Below, in pieces: positions 1-9,960 of a stretch of DNA of 64,000 nucleotides (position 1 is its first letter; the number at the start of each line of letters is the position of its first letter). The position numbers were made by a program, and so were the translations under genes. Below the pieces are notes generated by a model that had not been told where the DNA came from, did no database searches, and saw only the letters and a list, made by a program, of their open reading frames with translations. Source of the stretch: Scolanthus callimorphus (lineage: Eukaryota > Cnidaria > Anthozoa > Actiniaria > Edwardsiidae); the NCBI GenBank assembly GCA_033964015.1, contig CM066912.1, forward strand, positions 17,595,073 to 17,659,072, read 5' to 3'.

Positions 1-1177
1 CAATGCGCCACGTAGTTACCTCCGAGTTAACTTTATTTTTCACTTTTGGTGCGTACATTGTCACTTCCTCATTCTACATGCTATTAAAAGCACGATATTT
101 CAGAAAATCGGGTGGCTACCCTATATTTTTATTTTAAAAATCAATAAAGTGCCCTTCATGATATGCTATTGTGAAAATCACAATGAGTACTGTTTTTGGC
201 ATGAAAATACCAGGTTCCCATCCACCAAAACAAGCTCTTACTGTATCTATACTATTATAATCTGCGCAAACGTTGGCTAAATCAGGCTGTCTGAGAGCAA
301 CACTGGAACGGCTTCCCTGACCACAGCTTTGTGCCCTCAGTCACGTACATCACGAGGATGTGCTTTTCAAAAAGCAAAACATGGATTCTCTATCTTTCGA
401 AAGCTCTAGAATTTAAAAACTTTTACTAGACAAAAAAAGAGAAGAAACTAAATTATTGTCTTGAGCAAAACAATTGCCAACCCGTTTCGAAATAACTGAA
501 TACGAGACAGTTTCTCGGAAAAGAAAACCACAGAAGCTCAAAAATTAAAAATACACAAAGCTCAAAAGAAATCCCTGCATAAAGTAATTGTCTGAAGTGC
601 TTTTAATATGTCTGTAATAAAGAAAGTCTAAATGGAGTCCAATAATGACTCAAAATCCCTAAGGTCGTTGTCTGGACCCGAAAAGCGGCAAGAACAAAGG
701 TTGTTGCCATCCCCCTGTCCGTAGCAAAGTCATAAAAGTCATAAACTAATAACCTATTAATCGGCTTCGCCTCATGTTTCTATCTGCAAATAAAACACTC
801 CAGCTCCTTTTGTAAACATTACACAACATCTTTGATCACAGTTGATAGTGCTGAAACAACTGCTTGGTGAACAAGCTACTAAGTACTTCAACCCTATTAT
901 CTATGAACAGTCAACAGCATATAGAAAATCTCAGTTGTGAAACTACTCTACTGCGTCTCATTGAGTCCTGGAAGTATGCCATTGATAAAGAGAGAGCTCA
1001 TATGTATTTTGTCAACCAATATGAGTAAAGGCTTTTCACTCGTTATGCCATTCCCTTCTGTTAAAGAAGTTGGAAACGTATGGAAATATACATTATTTAG
1101 TCAAATCGCACTAGTGGTCTATTGTCAATGCTCCATTCTGATTGGTTGAGCTACTAGTAGACTATCAGTTATAGCCT
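1..1177. other. Non-coding, repeat fragments
   Basis: I see no gene here. At 246 there is a stretch beginning TCTATACTATTATAAT and continuing with TGCGCAAACG and GGCTAAATC. It matches the start of the repeat at 57271, which I read as a possible Helitron-like 5' end. At about 725-830 there is a degraded copy of the palindromic repeat seen at 6083-6185, sharing the elements TTTCTATCTGC and TTTTGTAAACATTAC. Confidence 0.5.
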
Positions 1178-2115
1178 AATATATAGATTTAGCCACTGGT
1201 TTAAAGCGGAGCTCCCGGTTGCATATTTTTCCTGTGTTAATGAGACATTGATGACGTCATGCCACGAGACGAAGCCGTTACACCCCACTTGCCACTTAGA
1301 CAACTTCACCTCAGTTTGGTTGTCTAAGGTTCATCATTTCTCAAGATCTATACCTTTTCTCGTTTGATGACGTCATCGATGACGTCATAACACGTGACCA
1401 TGCTGTTGCATTTTCCTTGCCATTTAGACAACTTCACGGCCCAAGTTTGATTGTCTGACGTTCATCCCTTCTCAAGATATGTACCTTTTTTCTTTGATGA
1501 CGTCACGATGACGTCATACCACGTGATCACGCTGTTGCACCCCTTTGCCACATAGACAAGTTCTTCAAAGTTTGGTTGTCTTAGGTTCATTCCTTCCAAA
1601 GATATAAACTTTTTCTCGTTTGATGACGTCATTAATGACGTCATACCACGTGACCAGGCCGTTGCGCCCCACTTGCCTCTTAGGCAACTTCACCCAAGTT
1701 TGGTTGTCTGAGGTTCATCCCTTCTCAAAATATACACCTTTTCTTCTTTGATGACGTTACCGATGACGTCATACCACGCGATCACGTTGTTGCACCCCCC
1801 TTGCCACATAGACAAGTTCATCCAAGTTTGGTTGCCTGAGGTTCATCCCTTCCCTAGATATATACCTTTTCTCGTTTGATGAGGTCATCGATGACGTCAT
1901 ACCACGTGACCAGGCTGTTGCACCCTCCTTGTCACTTAGACAACTTCACCCAAGTTTGGTTGTCTGAGCTTCATCCTTTGCCAAGATATCAACCTTTAAT
2001 TTAGCTCCGCTATAGAACTGGTCATGGGTTGCCTGTGCGACGACGCACGAACGGAAGTAAATAAACCGGAAGTCCACCGGAAGTCTTGCATGTAGCTATG
2101 GGGCTCCGCTACTAG
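1178..2115 (+). repeat. CRE-palindrome tandem array 1 with bounding termini
   Basis: There are about five to six copies of a unit of roughly 120-130 bp. Each carries paired TGACGTCA sites, usually TGACGTCATCGATGACGTCA or a close variant, then CACGTGACC, a GTTGCACCCC stretch, and TTAGACAACTTCA / GTTTGGTTGTCTGAGG blocks. Copies start near 1251, 1376, 1496, 1622, 1750 and 1878. The left edge is a terminus (TATATAGATTTAGCCACTGG then GCGGAGCTCC). Short GCTCCGC pieces occur on the right near 2003 and 2105. A homologous array in the opposite orientation lies at 19030-20150, so this looks like a dispersed element with internal tandem repeats. Confidence 0.85.
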
Positions 2116-2404
2116 TAGCGAAACGTGTCCTGATTTGAAAGCCAGAAAATGACAAATGACCCGACAAGAAAACGTTTTTGGCTATACAAATTGACCTACT
2201 AGTGTGATTTGACTAAAACAGTTATTCCTCCAATTTCAAGGGGGAAATTGAGTTCACTTATAGTATCCTACAAACGGAAGAAACTGAAAAATCACAACGC
2301 AAGCATTTTACATAAAATCCTTAGACTTCTGATTTTTTTGTTTGTACGTGTAGCATATCTCAGTAAGGGCAGAGAAGAAACAGGTAAAGTAAAATTGTTC
2401 TAAG

Positions 2405-3133
2405 AATTATTGTTGTAAAGGCGGACCTTAGTGCGTAAGCTATACTGTTTGGATCTCCAGATGGGACGAAGTGCAGCAAAAGCACATTGCGCCTTACCAA
2501 GGCGTGCGGCGATATCTTTGCCGGCTGCATTATTGGAGCTCACAATGCTATCAAGGCAAACATATCTTGAGGCCGTGAAGACATAGCATCAGGTTTTTAG
2601 GCCCCCATATTTGGGGGAAGATAAGTCAAGAACTGCGAAACAAGGTCAGCCTACAAGCTTTTAGGACGGGAGTGCGCACTCTTGATGTGCTTGGCCTGCT
2701 GGACGGCACATGTGACTGCAGCGCATGCTCATCTTAGTGGGGTGGGCGTGTGGGGTGGTCCTGTGTGCTGTCTGGCGGTCTGGCGCATGAGGAGTGTGCA
2801 CTACCCTTGTACCATATTTTTAAATTAATTTGTTTGTTATCTATTTATATGTTGCTTTTTGTCTGTATGTTCGTTTTTGTGTCTTTCTGTATACACATGT
2901 TTGTTTACTTGTATTGTGTTTGCCTGTGATTGTATGTAAATATAGTGTGTATAGAATATAGAGTATATTATATTGAATAGTGTACAGATTTTTAATATTT
3001 AAATATTTATATATACAGTATATAGCTAGGTTAGATTTTAATTTTTTTTATTATTATTTTATAGTGTCCACAATTAGCTTGTAGCTAAATACCTTTGACA
3101 CTTTAATAAAGTTTATGTATGTATGTATGTAAT
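2405..3133 (+). repeat. Likely LINE 3' end or 3' UTR with ATGT microsatellite tail
   Basis: This non-coding stretch ends with an AATAAA signal (CTTTAATAAAGTTT) followed directly by (ATGT)n at about 3113-3132. That pattern is typical of the 3' end of CR1/L2-like non-LTR retrotransposons. It holds no reverse-transcriptase ORF, so it would be a 5'-truncated copy. The class is inferred from the tail alone. Confidence 0.4.
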
Positions 3134-3176
3134 AAGGGACATTTTCTTCGAATGAGTCATGTCAACTTCTACTCAC

Positions 3177-3207
3177 CTGACAGACCGCATCATCATACCA
3201 TGGCCAC
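3177..3207 (-). CDS. Candidate 31-nt exon 4 of the DEAF1-like gene
   Basis: On the minus strand a strong acceptor (TTGTGCTTTGCAG) precedes 31 nt that end at a strong donor (CAG then GTGAGT). Exon 3 ends with one extra base, and joining it here keeps the frame open (G-G-H-G-M-M-M-R-S-V) and leaves two bases over. The splice-site quality, strand, order and phase all fit. No homology is recognisable in so short a piece, so an RNA read is needed to confirm it. No further exon was found between here and position 1. Confidence 0.4.
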
Positions 3208-3261
3208 CTGCAAAGCACAACCAAAACATCACTACAAACTAAAGTAATACATGAACTGCAA

Positions 3262-3695
3262 TGGTCTGGCTAAGAGCTTTAGGCTGATGCAAGTTTTGCT
3301 ACTTGCATCGACTTGCGCTCGTTTGGCCACCAACTTGCGATGACTTACCACATCGCAAGCGTACGCAAGTTGATGCAAGTTTCCAATTTTCTTTGTTTTC
3401 TAAATTAATGAAATATTATGACCAAAATAAGTCATGAAAATGTTGCAGTTATATTTCTAGCTGTTTACAAGAAACTGGGTGAGATTTCTTTATTTTTCTT
3501 GTTGATTTTTACCAAGAAAAACACTAGCTTAAGCGCGTGCTGGTGTTCGAAAGTGGCGTGATCATGTCATCATCAGCTTGCGCGAAGCATCAAAACGCTA
3601 ACTTGCATCTCGTTTGGCCACCTCAACGCAAGTGAGCGAAGTCTGTGCAAGTCACAACTTGCATCAACTTGTGTTTCGTTTGGCCAGGGCTTTAG
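3262..3695. repeat. MITE-like repeat of ACTTGCATCAACTTGCG motifs
   Basis: Short ACTTGCATC/CTTGCGATG words occur densely in both orientations around a non-repetitive core. The outer parts are related inverted sequences (GGCTAAGAGCTTTAG on the left, TTGGCCAGGGCTTTAG on the right, each with CGTTTGGCCA nearby). It is probably a non-autonomous DNA transposon. It lies in the predicted intron between DEAF1 exon 3 and the candidate exon 4. Confidence 0.5.
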
Positions 3696-3770
3696 TTCTA
3701 CCATTGCCTGATTTTACATGAACTGATCCTAAAACATTTTAGATTGCCGATTTCAATCTATTATATTATT

Positions 3771-3860
3771 TTAGTATAATTACTCGAGTGATTCCGCGCG
3801 TTGATTCGTCGAGAGGTTCATCATATTTTGCTACACTATATCACTGGTCCAATGCTATTT
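3771..3860. repeat. Fragment of the AGTATAATTACTC MITE family
   Basis: It begins AGTATAATTACTCGAGTGAT followed by CCGCGCG and a TGATTCGTCGAGA block. It matches the left ends of the copies at 5399 and 40861. Confidence 0.55.
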
Positions 3861-3882
3861 GAGTAGGGCTACAGTACATTAC

Positions 3883-4006
3883 CTTCTCTCTTGGTGGGAT
3901 CAGAGGTGAGCGACATGCTTTTCTTAAGCACTGGGGAGGCCAGACTTGATTGTGAGGAGACACGTTTTCGGCGCTTGTATGGCACAAACAACCTGACTGG
4001 ACCTGC
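3883..4006 (-). CDS. DEAF1: DEAF1-like gene, exon 3 (basic region after SAND)
   Basis: Read on the minus strand, this starts after the acceptor TCTTCAATATAG and ends at donor AAG|GTAATG. It encodes about 41 residues beginning AGPVRLFVPYKRRKR. This is the segment that follows the SAND domain in DEAF1 proteins and carries a basic cluster (KRRKR) suited to nuclear localisation or DNA contact. A Ser-rich tail follows. Exon 2 ends in phase 0 with T-L, so the join reads TL-AGPVRLF, as expected for the family. The exon ends one base into a codon. The gene's MYND zinc finger should lie further downstream (lower coordinates) and is not seen. Confidence 0.85.
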
Positions 4007-4384
4007 CTATATTGAAGACAGTAAATTATGCCCTAAGAACCACCTATCCAGATTCAGGTTACAAGTATGTTGTTTAAGGAGAGCTGAGATGAGCTACGGT
4101 AACAGAATGTTGTTTTAATGAGATATTCCAGGAAAGTAATCATTAGCTACAATCAAAAGCTTCAACCCATATAGTCTAGTCGGTAGAGGGGGTTCACTAG
4201 CATCCCCCAGAACTATGACCGAAACATACATTTTGATCATCCTTAGGATGTCAAGAAACTGGTTTTGGATGTTAACAGCTCGAAAGAATGTCCCACAATG
4301 TCCATTTTGCCACATTTTTGTGATTTAGTGATATGTTCTTTTGTTATTCAATGAGGCTATTCTATAGACTGTGATGCTATCAGT

Positions 4385-4878
4385 ATACATACCAGGGGCA
4401 TACCAAGGAATCAGTACACATACCAGGGTATCGTAATTACCAGGATATCAGTACATACCAGAATAGCAGTACCAGTACATACCAAGGTGTCAAACATACC
4501 ATGGTATCAGTACATACCAGGATATCAGTGCACATACCAAGATATCAAACATACCAGGGTATCACAGTAAATACCAGGGTATCAGTACATACCAGGGTGT
4601 CAGTACATACCAGGGTTATTGAACATAACAGGGTAACAGCACACATACCAGGGTATTAGTACACATACCAGGGTATAAATACATACCAGGGTGTCAGTAC
4701 ATACCAGGGAATCAGTAATCAATACAAATACCAGGGTTTCAGCACACACCAGGGTATCAGAAAATACATGTAAAGTACCAGGGTATCAGTACATACAAGG
4801 GAATCAGTGCATACCAGGGTATAATTACACATACCAGGGTTACTATCAGTACATACCAGGGTTACTATCAGTACATAC
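4385..4878. repeat. Minisatellite built from splice-donor-like units
   Basis: More than 20 degenerate units of about 17-24 bp, on the plus strand around ACATACCAGGGTATCAGT. On the minus strand, which is the transcribed strand of the DEAF1-like gene, many units contain CTGGTATGT, a 5' splice-site-like word. The array abuts exon 2 exactly at its donor, and the donor itself has the unit sequence (TTG|GTATGTACTGATA). Confidence 0.9.
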
Positions 4879-5061
4879 CAAGGTATCGTCATTACAACAG
4901 GAAGCACATGTGCAGGATGTAGCGTGTGGTGTCAACACACCCTCTTCTATCAGTGTCTGTAAGGTGCGTCCGCTGTATCTAATGCTGCGTTTCCAGTCTT
5001 TAGAGGAAGCTCGACCACAGCGTGCTTCAAACTCTGAAGGGGTCATCCATTCATCATTGTA
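4879..5061 (-). CDS. DEAF1: DEAF1-like gene, exon 2 (core of SAND domain)
   Basis: On the minus strand, acceptor TTTAATGTTTGCCAG opens 183 nt (61 codons) that begin [13 protein letters not shown] and end at TTG|GTATGT. It contains [14 protein letters not shown], the SAND signature with the KDWK DNA-binding motif, and the Cys-rich end [16 protein letters not shown]. These match the second half of the DEAF1 SAND domain residue for residue in spacing. DEAF1 proteins are nuclear, DNA-binding regulators of transcription. The start is set by homology: the upstream open sequence (Met at 5112) is intronic. One oddity is that exon 1 ends two bases into a codon while this exon starts in phase 0 (see findings). 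Confidence 0.9.
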
Positions 5062-5371
5062 CTGGCAAACATTAAACATATTTGGCTTATACCCAATTCT
5101 CACCAAAACCATGTTAAGTTAAGGTGACTCCACAAAAAGTCCAAGCGCATTTTCTGTAAATATAAATTCGGTCATAACTTTTATAACATTTGTGTGGTGG
5201 ATATCAAACTTGGAGGAAAGTAGGAGGTATCATTTAGCAATGGTTTAACATACAGTGGTACCTCTATTAAGCGACCACCCTCTATTAAGTGGCCACTTTT
5301 CAAAGTCCCAAAATATTTGTCACTCAAGTACTATATGTAATACCTCTATTCAGCAGCCACCTCTATAGGCC

Positions 5372-5995
5372 TTTATCATGCAATATTGATTATTAGGGTA
5401 GTATAATTACTCAAGCGATTCCGCACGCTGATTGGTCGAGACATTCGGAATATTCTGCTATATTCACCTATAGGTGAATATGAATATAACATTGAAAGCA
5501 TTGGGGGTCGCGCATACACTTTTTCACAAGAAACTACACGCACTCACTATGAATATAACATTGAAAGCATTGGGGGTCGCACACTCACTTTTTTACAAGA
5601 AACTAAAAAAATACCCCTAAACCGGATTTTTTTTGGCAAAAAATATTGAAAGTCACTTGAGTAATTATACTAAAACAATTAGTCACCTCAGGCTCCGTAA
5701 ATATCGGCGAATAGTCACCACGACTTCACGACTTTTCATGGGAAAATACATTCAAAACAAGGCTGGATGGGCATCAATGCCCATCCAGCCTCGACTTGAC
5801 GTATTTGCCAATACATTTCTTGTAAAAAAAATAAGCCAGAATACAAAGGTTTGAAAATTCATATCTTAGTCAGTTTTCAAGTAATTCTTTTGAAACTTTG
5901 CAGTTTTACTAAAATACAGAATATGTGTAGAATTGAAAACTGGATTCCATTTTCTGATAACTATTATATATTCTTAATCAATATTGCGTGATAAA
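5372..5995. mobile_element. Nested MITE with TTTATCATGCAATATTGAT termini
   Basis: Left TTTATCATGCAATATTGAT and right ATCAATATTGCGTGATAAA are inverted, flanked by GGCC on both sides, which suits a 4-bp target duplication. It interrupts the pogo-like element. It contains a second MITE (5399-5673) and a GGCTGGATGGGCAT palindrome at 5762-5791. Confidence 0.65.
5399..5673. mobile_element. MITE, AGTATAATTACTCAAG family
   Basis: The inverted ends are AGTATAATTACTCAAG (left) and CTTGAGTAATTATACTAAAA (right). Inside, a block containing GAATATAACATTGAAAGCAT then TGGGGGTCGC is duplicated in tandem (about 5482 and 5551). Related partial copies lie at 3771 and 40861. Confidence 0.65.
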
Positions 5996-6082
5996 GGCCT
6001 ATTAAGAGGCCGCAGCCACTATTTTTTCAGTCCCAAATGCTATTATAGCCTCTATCAAGCGACCACAAAGTTCTATTAAGTA

Positions 6083-6185
6083 ATGTTTACAAAACGAGCT
6101 GGAGCGTTTTATCAGCAGATAGAAACACGAGGCGAAGCCGAGTGATTCTATCTGCTGATAAAACACGACAGCGAGTTTTGTAAAC
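6083..6185. repeat. Palindromic repeat (GTTTACAAAACGAGCTG ends)
   Basis: The arms pair GTTTACAAAACGAGCTGGAG and GTTTTATCAGCAGATAGAA with their inverted counterparts on the right. The centre is CACGAGGCGAAGCCGAGTG. A degraded copy lies at about 725-830. Confidence 0.7.
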
Positions 6186-7160
6186 TACTTCTAAAACGGT
6201 TGCCAGTAATAATTCATAATTCCAAGCTAGTTAAAAAAAAGGAAATAAATTTGTGAGAACTACTTCTTTGAAATCGAGAATAAGAAATCTGATATAGACT
6301 GGCTTCAAGATGCATTGTTTAGCTATTTTGAAATGGCAAACAAAAGATCGACAATGAGAGCTTTTCATTACGAATAGTGTATTTAGAGAGGCGTTCCGAA
6401 TGATTGACATATCTTCTGTGTTGGGACAAAAGGTCTGTTCATAATTACATGACTTTCAAAAAGAGAAGAACTCCCTTTGGAATAGCTGTCACTTTTTACC
6501 TATAATTATGATGAGCAAGAAATGCCATTCAAATGTCATAGAAAAGAAATGAATGTATTAGCGATACCAGCGATACCTATAATAATGCTAGGGCTTTCTG
6601 ATTGGCTTTTGTAAAGAAAGTGCTATGTCATTAGTTTTTGGGGCAGTGTTTCCTATTGTTTTTTATTCTTTTTATGATTCAAATTTCTTTGACGAAATTT
6701 CTTTGTCATGCGCGTAATGCATCATATGCAATTTGCCCATTCATTCTCGGTTAACAAAGCAGTGCGGTTCGTACGGACTCGCCAAGTAGAGTAACTTGGA
6801 CGGGTGAGTTAAATTCGTTTATCTGTGCATGATTTTGAGCCCAATTCAACTCAAGTATTGCCAAATAATTGTCAAAGATGTCCGTTTTGGCTCGTTTCAC
6901 GAAATGTTCACAGAAGGGTGGTGGGCACTGCCCGCGAGTCATTGTTGGATGTTTAAATCATGGCCACCGAAAATTAATAAATGTGATAAATGAACTATCG
7001 TTTTACAAAATGCACATATTCATTTCTAACATGCGTTCTTTTTTCGTAGGTTACGGGAAAAGGTGGAAATCATGACCACAGAGCGTTTGTAAGAGATGGG
7101 GTCTCCATGAATATTATCGGGGAAACATGCTGTTCTGGTGAGTTGTCCTATCATTACTGA

Positions 7161-7296
7161 TGCTCAGTGAGCCAAACTTGATAGAGAACTGTGCTCACTG
7201 AACTGGATCTGATATAGAACTCTGACGTCACCGGAGTTCTATATCAGATTCAGTTCAGTGCGCAGCAGTTCTATATCGTTTCTGGCTGATTGAGCA
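7161..7296. repeat. Inverted repeat / MITE (TGCTCAGTGAGCC ends)
   Basis: Outer ends TGCTCAGTGAGCCA and TGGCTGATTGAGCA. The inner arms GATCTGATATAGAACTC and GAGTTCTATATCAGATT meet at a centre containing TGACGTCACCGG. It can fold almost end to end. Confidence 0.7.
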
Positions 7297-7739
7297 CCAT
7301 TATGATATGGCAACCAATCAGAACAGTTGTTCCCTGAAAATATTCATGGACTCCCCAAAATGCTAATTTCTATCGGGGTATACAAACGGCCTTCATGGTC
7401 CTGATTTCCATTGTGTTTGCCTGATTGACTATTCATGAGTTTTAGAATGATTGTTAATACCATTCAAGTGACAGAAAATGTTGTGACAACTGATAGCAAC
7501 AGGGAATTCTTCATTAATCTTTGTTGTGACAAGCCTACATGCCACTAATGCAACTCAAACAATCATCTAGTTACAGTGTTATTGTTCTTTGAGAAGCATT
7601 TTTACAGTTTCAGTGGAATTACAGTGCAGCGGCCATGTGGCTCGGTCCTGACGGTGGCCGCTTAATAGAGGTACCACTGCATATATATCTTTATCTTCAT
7701 TGTTCCTCTTTAGACATCTCTAAAACAAAACTTTTGCGA

Positions 7740-8140
7740 TTTTTAGCTGACAATCAAACCTAAACACTGGATTCGGCTGCTTAAGTGGGTCGATATTTAT
7801 TGTTAAATCAACCAAAATGGTTTTAAGCTACCCTTTGGCTTCCTTGCCTAGGATGTTGTACTTTCTGTTCAAGAAAATTGATATTCATTTTTTTTCTTGT
7901 GTTAAATGGGCAATTGGCAATTCCCCTTATAACATCTTGATACCACTACTACCAGAATCCTGTTCGTAGTTCCTTTTGTTTGCCTCTTCAACATCATTAT
8001 CTTGAAGCTCCCAAGGGAGCTCAAACTTTTGAATAACAAAACGAATTCGAAGAGGATTCTGGTAGTAGTGGTATCAAGATGTTATAAGGGGAATTGTGAA
8101 TTGCAACAGTGAATTTTGAGGTTGCATAGCAATGCATATG
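7740..8140. mobile_element. Degraded MITE related to 58551-58834, with an inserted 180-bp inverted repeat
   Basis: AACCAAAATGGTTTTAAGCT then CCCTTTGGCTTCC (about 7808), and GTGAATTTTGAGGTTGCATA then GCAATGCATATGGTGGTAA (about 8110), match the interior and end of the repeat at 58551-58834. Between them, at about 7918-8097, another inverted repeat is inserted. Its arms contain CTTGATACCACTACTACCAG and the reverse complement, with a 90-bp loop. Confidence 0.6.
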
Positions 8141-8449
8141 GTGGTAAACAAGGTTTTTCTTTAATTTAAGTGAAGATTCCAAGCTTGCCTTTCCCCTAAG
8201 AATCTGAATTATTTTCACTACCAGTACCTTGCCTGATACCCATGATACAACTGAGAGTATGCAGTCATCTATTGATGATGTGGGATACAGTAGAAATGTT
8301 TTGCGGGGTTCAACAAACAAAATTGAATGGGTTATATCAAGGCTTTGCAAATGGTCTGGATGGTTTTGCCTTTGCAACTGTCAATTTGATGATTTGATGT
8401 TAAATGAAAGTGCAAACAGAAGAACATAAGGGGAGATTTGGGGATGGGC

Positions 8450-8461
8450 AGAGGTGGGGGT

Positions 8462-8502
<41 letters not shown>

Positions 8503-8510
8503 GGGGGTTG
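8450..8510. repeat. Long poly-G tract
   Basis: An uninterrupted run of about 40 G starts at 8462, with shorter G runs on both sides. The proline- or glycine-rich reading frames crossing it are by-products of the tract. It is a strong G-quadruplex candidate and an assembly risk. Confidence 0.95.
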
Positions 8511-8842
8511 CAGGGGGATGAGGACCAGTTCTGTAATTACACATTATCAGGCCCATTCTCCACACCTCTTGCTTTTTGTTTTAGTCTCACAGTTGAAGGA
8601 ATACCCTAAATACTGGTTCACACTTGGATGCAAGCAAAAGTGCATCTGATTGCATTCTGATTGGTTCTTCTGACCTAGGTCATGGTAACCATCTGCATGC
8701 CCTTGTTTTCATTGAAAAAAAAAAAATCAAATTTAAGAGCTGGAAAAAAATTAATAACTTATTTACCGGCTTTAGGTCATTTTCATTGGTAGGTCAGTGT
8801 TCACAAGAAGGCAAAGTTTTGTACTCTATGTACAAGAGCTAT

Positions 8843-9040
8843 TTAACAAATAGATCTTGTTTTGCGTGCATGTGTACTGTAGTAATAGATACACAGATGA
8901 CGTCACAGAATGTCATGAACAAAACAGTATGCAACGAGATGCAGTCGAGTTGTGTGACTGTTGTTCATGACATTCTGTGACATCTATCTTTTGTGTATCT
9001 ATTACAGTACATACGCACAAAAAACGAGATCTATTTGTTT
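8843..9040. mobile_element. Palindromic MITE, about 200 bp
   Basis: AACAAATAGATCTTGTTTT... on the left pairs with ...AACGAGATCTATTTGTT on the right. Inward, ACTGTAGTAATAGATACACA and GAATGTCATGAACAA pair with TGTGTATCTATTACAGTAC and TTGTTCATGACATTC. No coding capacity. Confidence 0.8.
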
Positions 9041-9960
9041 TATAGAACAACAAAAGCGATTTTTCTAAAGATGAATGAGCTCAAACAGTGCGCGCATTTC
9101 AAACTGGTTTTTGCTTGCATACACACGCTATGATGTCAATCGTGTGTGTACTCTAATAACACACGGCCTGTCAGCCATAAACAGGTATGTATAAACAGGT
9201 ATGTGCCGCCGAACAGGGTCCTGGTTTTTTTCCTTCAGTTGATAGAATGGGGTACCATTTACAAAATGCTCTCTAGAACAGGTTATGATAATGAAGACCT
9301 CCCAAACTTCAACTGCTTCATAATAGAAGGTATCTATTGTGTAGTGGACGTACCTTGTTCTATCTTCTATGACTCAATTGTGACACAGAAATTCTATTTT
9401 ATGTTTTAATTTCTATTTAGAACAGGGTCTCAATTTGGATACAAATCATAGAACAGGGTATCTTTATTTATAAAATTGTATTTAGAATGTGGACACATAC
9501 CAAGCTGCCCCCCCACCCCAGTGTACTGTATTCTGTGCCTCCCCCACCCCCAGTGTACTCTATTCTGTGCCTTTTCACAATGATCATACCATATCTGCAC
9601 TAGAACTTATAGATTTATTCTATAAGTTATTCTATAAGATTTATTTTTAAACGTTGTCTATCATCTGTTCATCATAGTAGTAGGATCCATGGTAGCTGTA
9701 GTAATGAGAATTGAGCTGGGACACAATTATTTTATTTTCTTAAATATAACTTAGTTGTAAATAAATAACCTTAAACTCCCATGAAAAAAGGATAGAGCGG
9801 TTTTCGTATGACTGTAGTGAAACCAATTGCAAAGTAAGTTAATTACACCAATTCTGAATAAAACCTATAGGAGTAATAATTACAAAGTAATTGCGAATTA
9901 CTCACGACAGTCATCTGAAATCCGCTCTAAGTTAACAAACAGTCAAGCAAGCAAACTTAC

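Larger units (their letters stand above)
5253..7679. mobile_element. Pogo/Tigger-like non-autonomous element (TIR pair), 2.4 kb
   Basis: The left end CAGTGGTACCTCTATTAAG and right end CTTAATAGAGGTACCACTG are perfect inverted repeats and continue into related GCGACCACC / GGTGGCCGC stretches. Internal plus-strand pieces repeat the same motif (CCTCTATTCAGCAGCCACC, TATTAAGAGGCCGC). TIRs starting CAGTG next to TA fit pogo-type Tc1/mariner elements. No transposase ORF is present. Much of the interior is later insertions. Confidence 0.65.
5062..9960. other. Intron 1 of the DEAF1-like gene, filled with nested repeats
   Basis: Inferred intron of 4.9 kb between donor AAG|GTAAGT (at 9960) and acceptor TTTGCCAG (at 5062). 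It contains no host exon that I can recognise. It is largely DNA-transposon material: a pogo-like pair of termini (5253-7679), MITEs within it, further palindromes (7161-7296, 7740-8140, 8843-9040), a run of about 40 G at 8462, and duplicated C-rich CCCCAGTGTACT blocks at about 9510-9570. Confidence 0.75.

Noticed and set aside
3891..4118. 75-codon plus-strand ORF
   Set aside because: It is antisense to DEAF1 exon 3, whose minus-strand reading matches the family.
4691..5122. 143-codon plus-strand ORF
   Set aside because: It reads the minisatellite and then the antisense of DEAF1 exon 2.
8332..8649. Proline-rich and glycine-rich ORFs on both strands
   Set aside because: They are translations of the poly-G tract and have no other domain.
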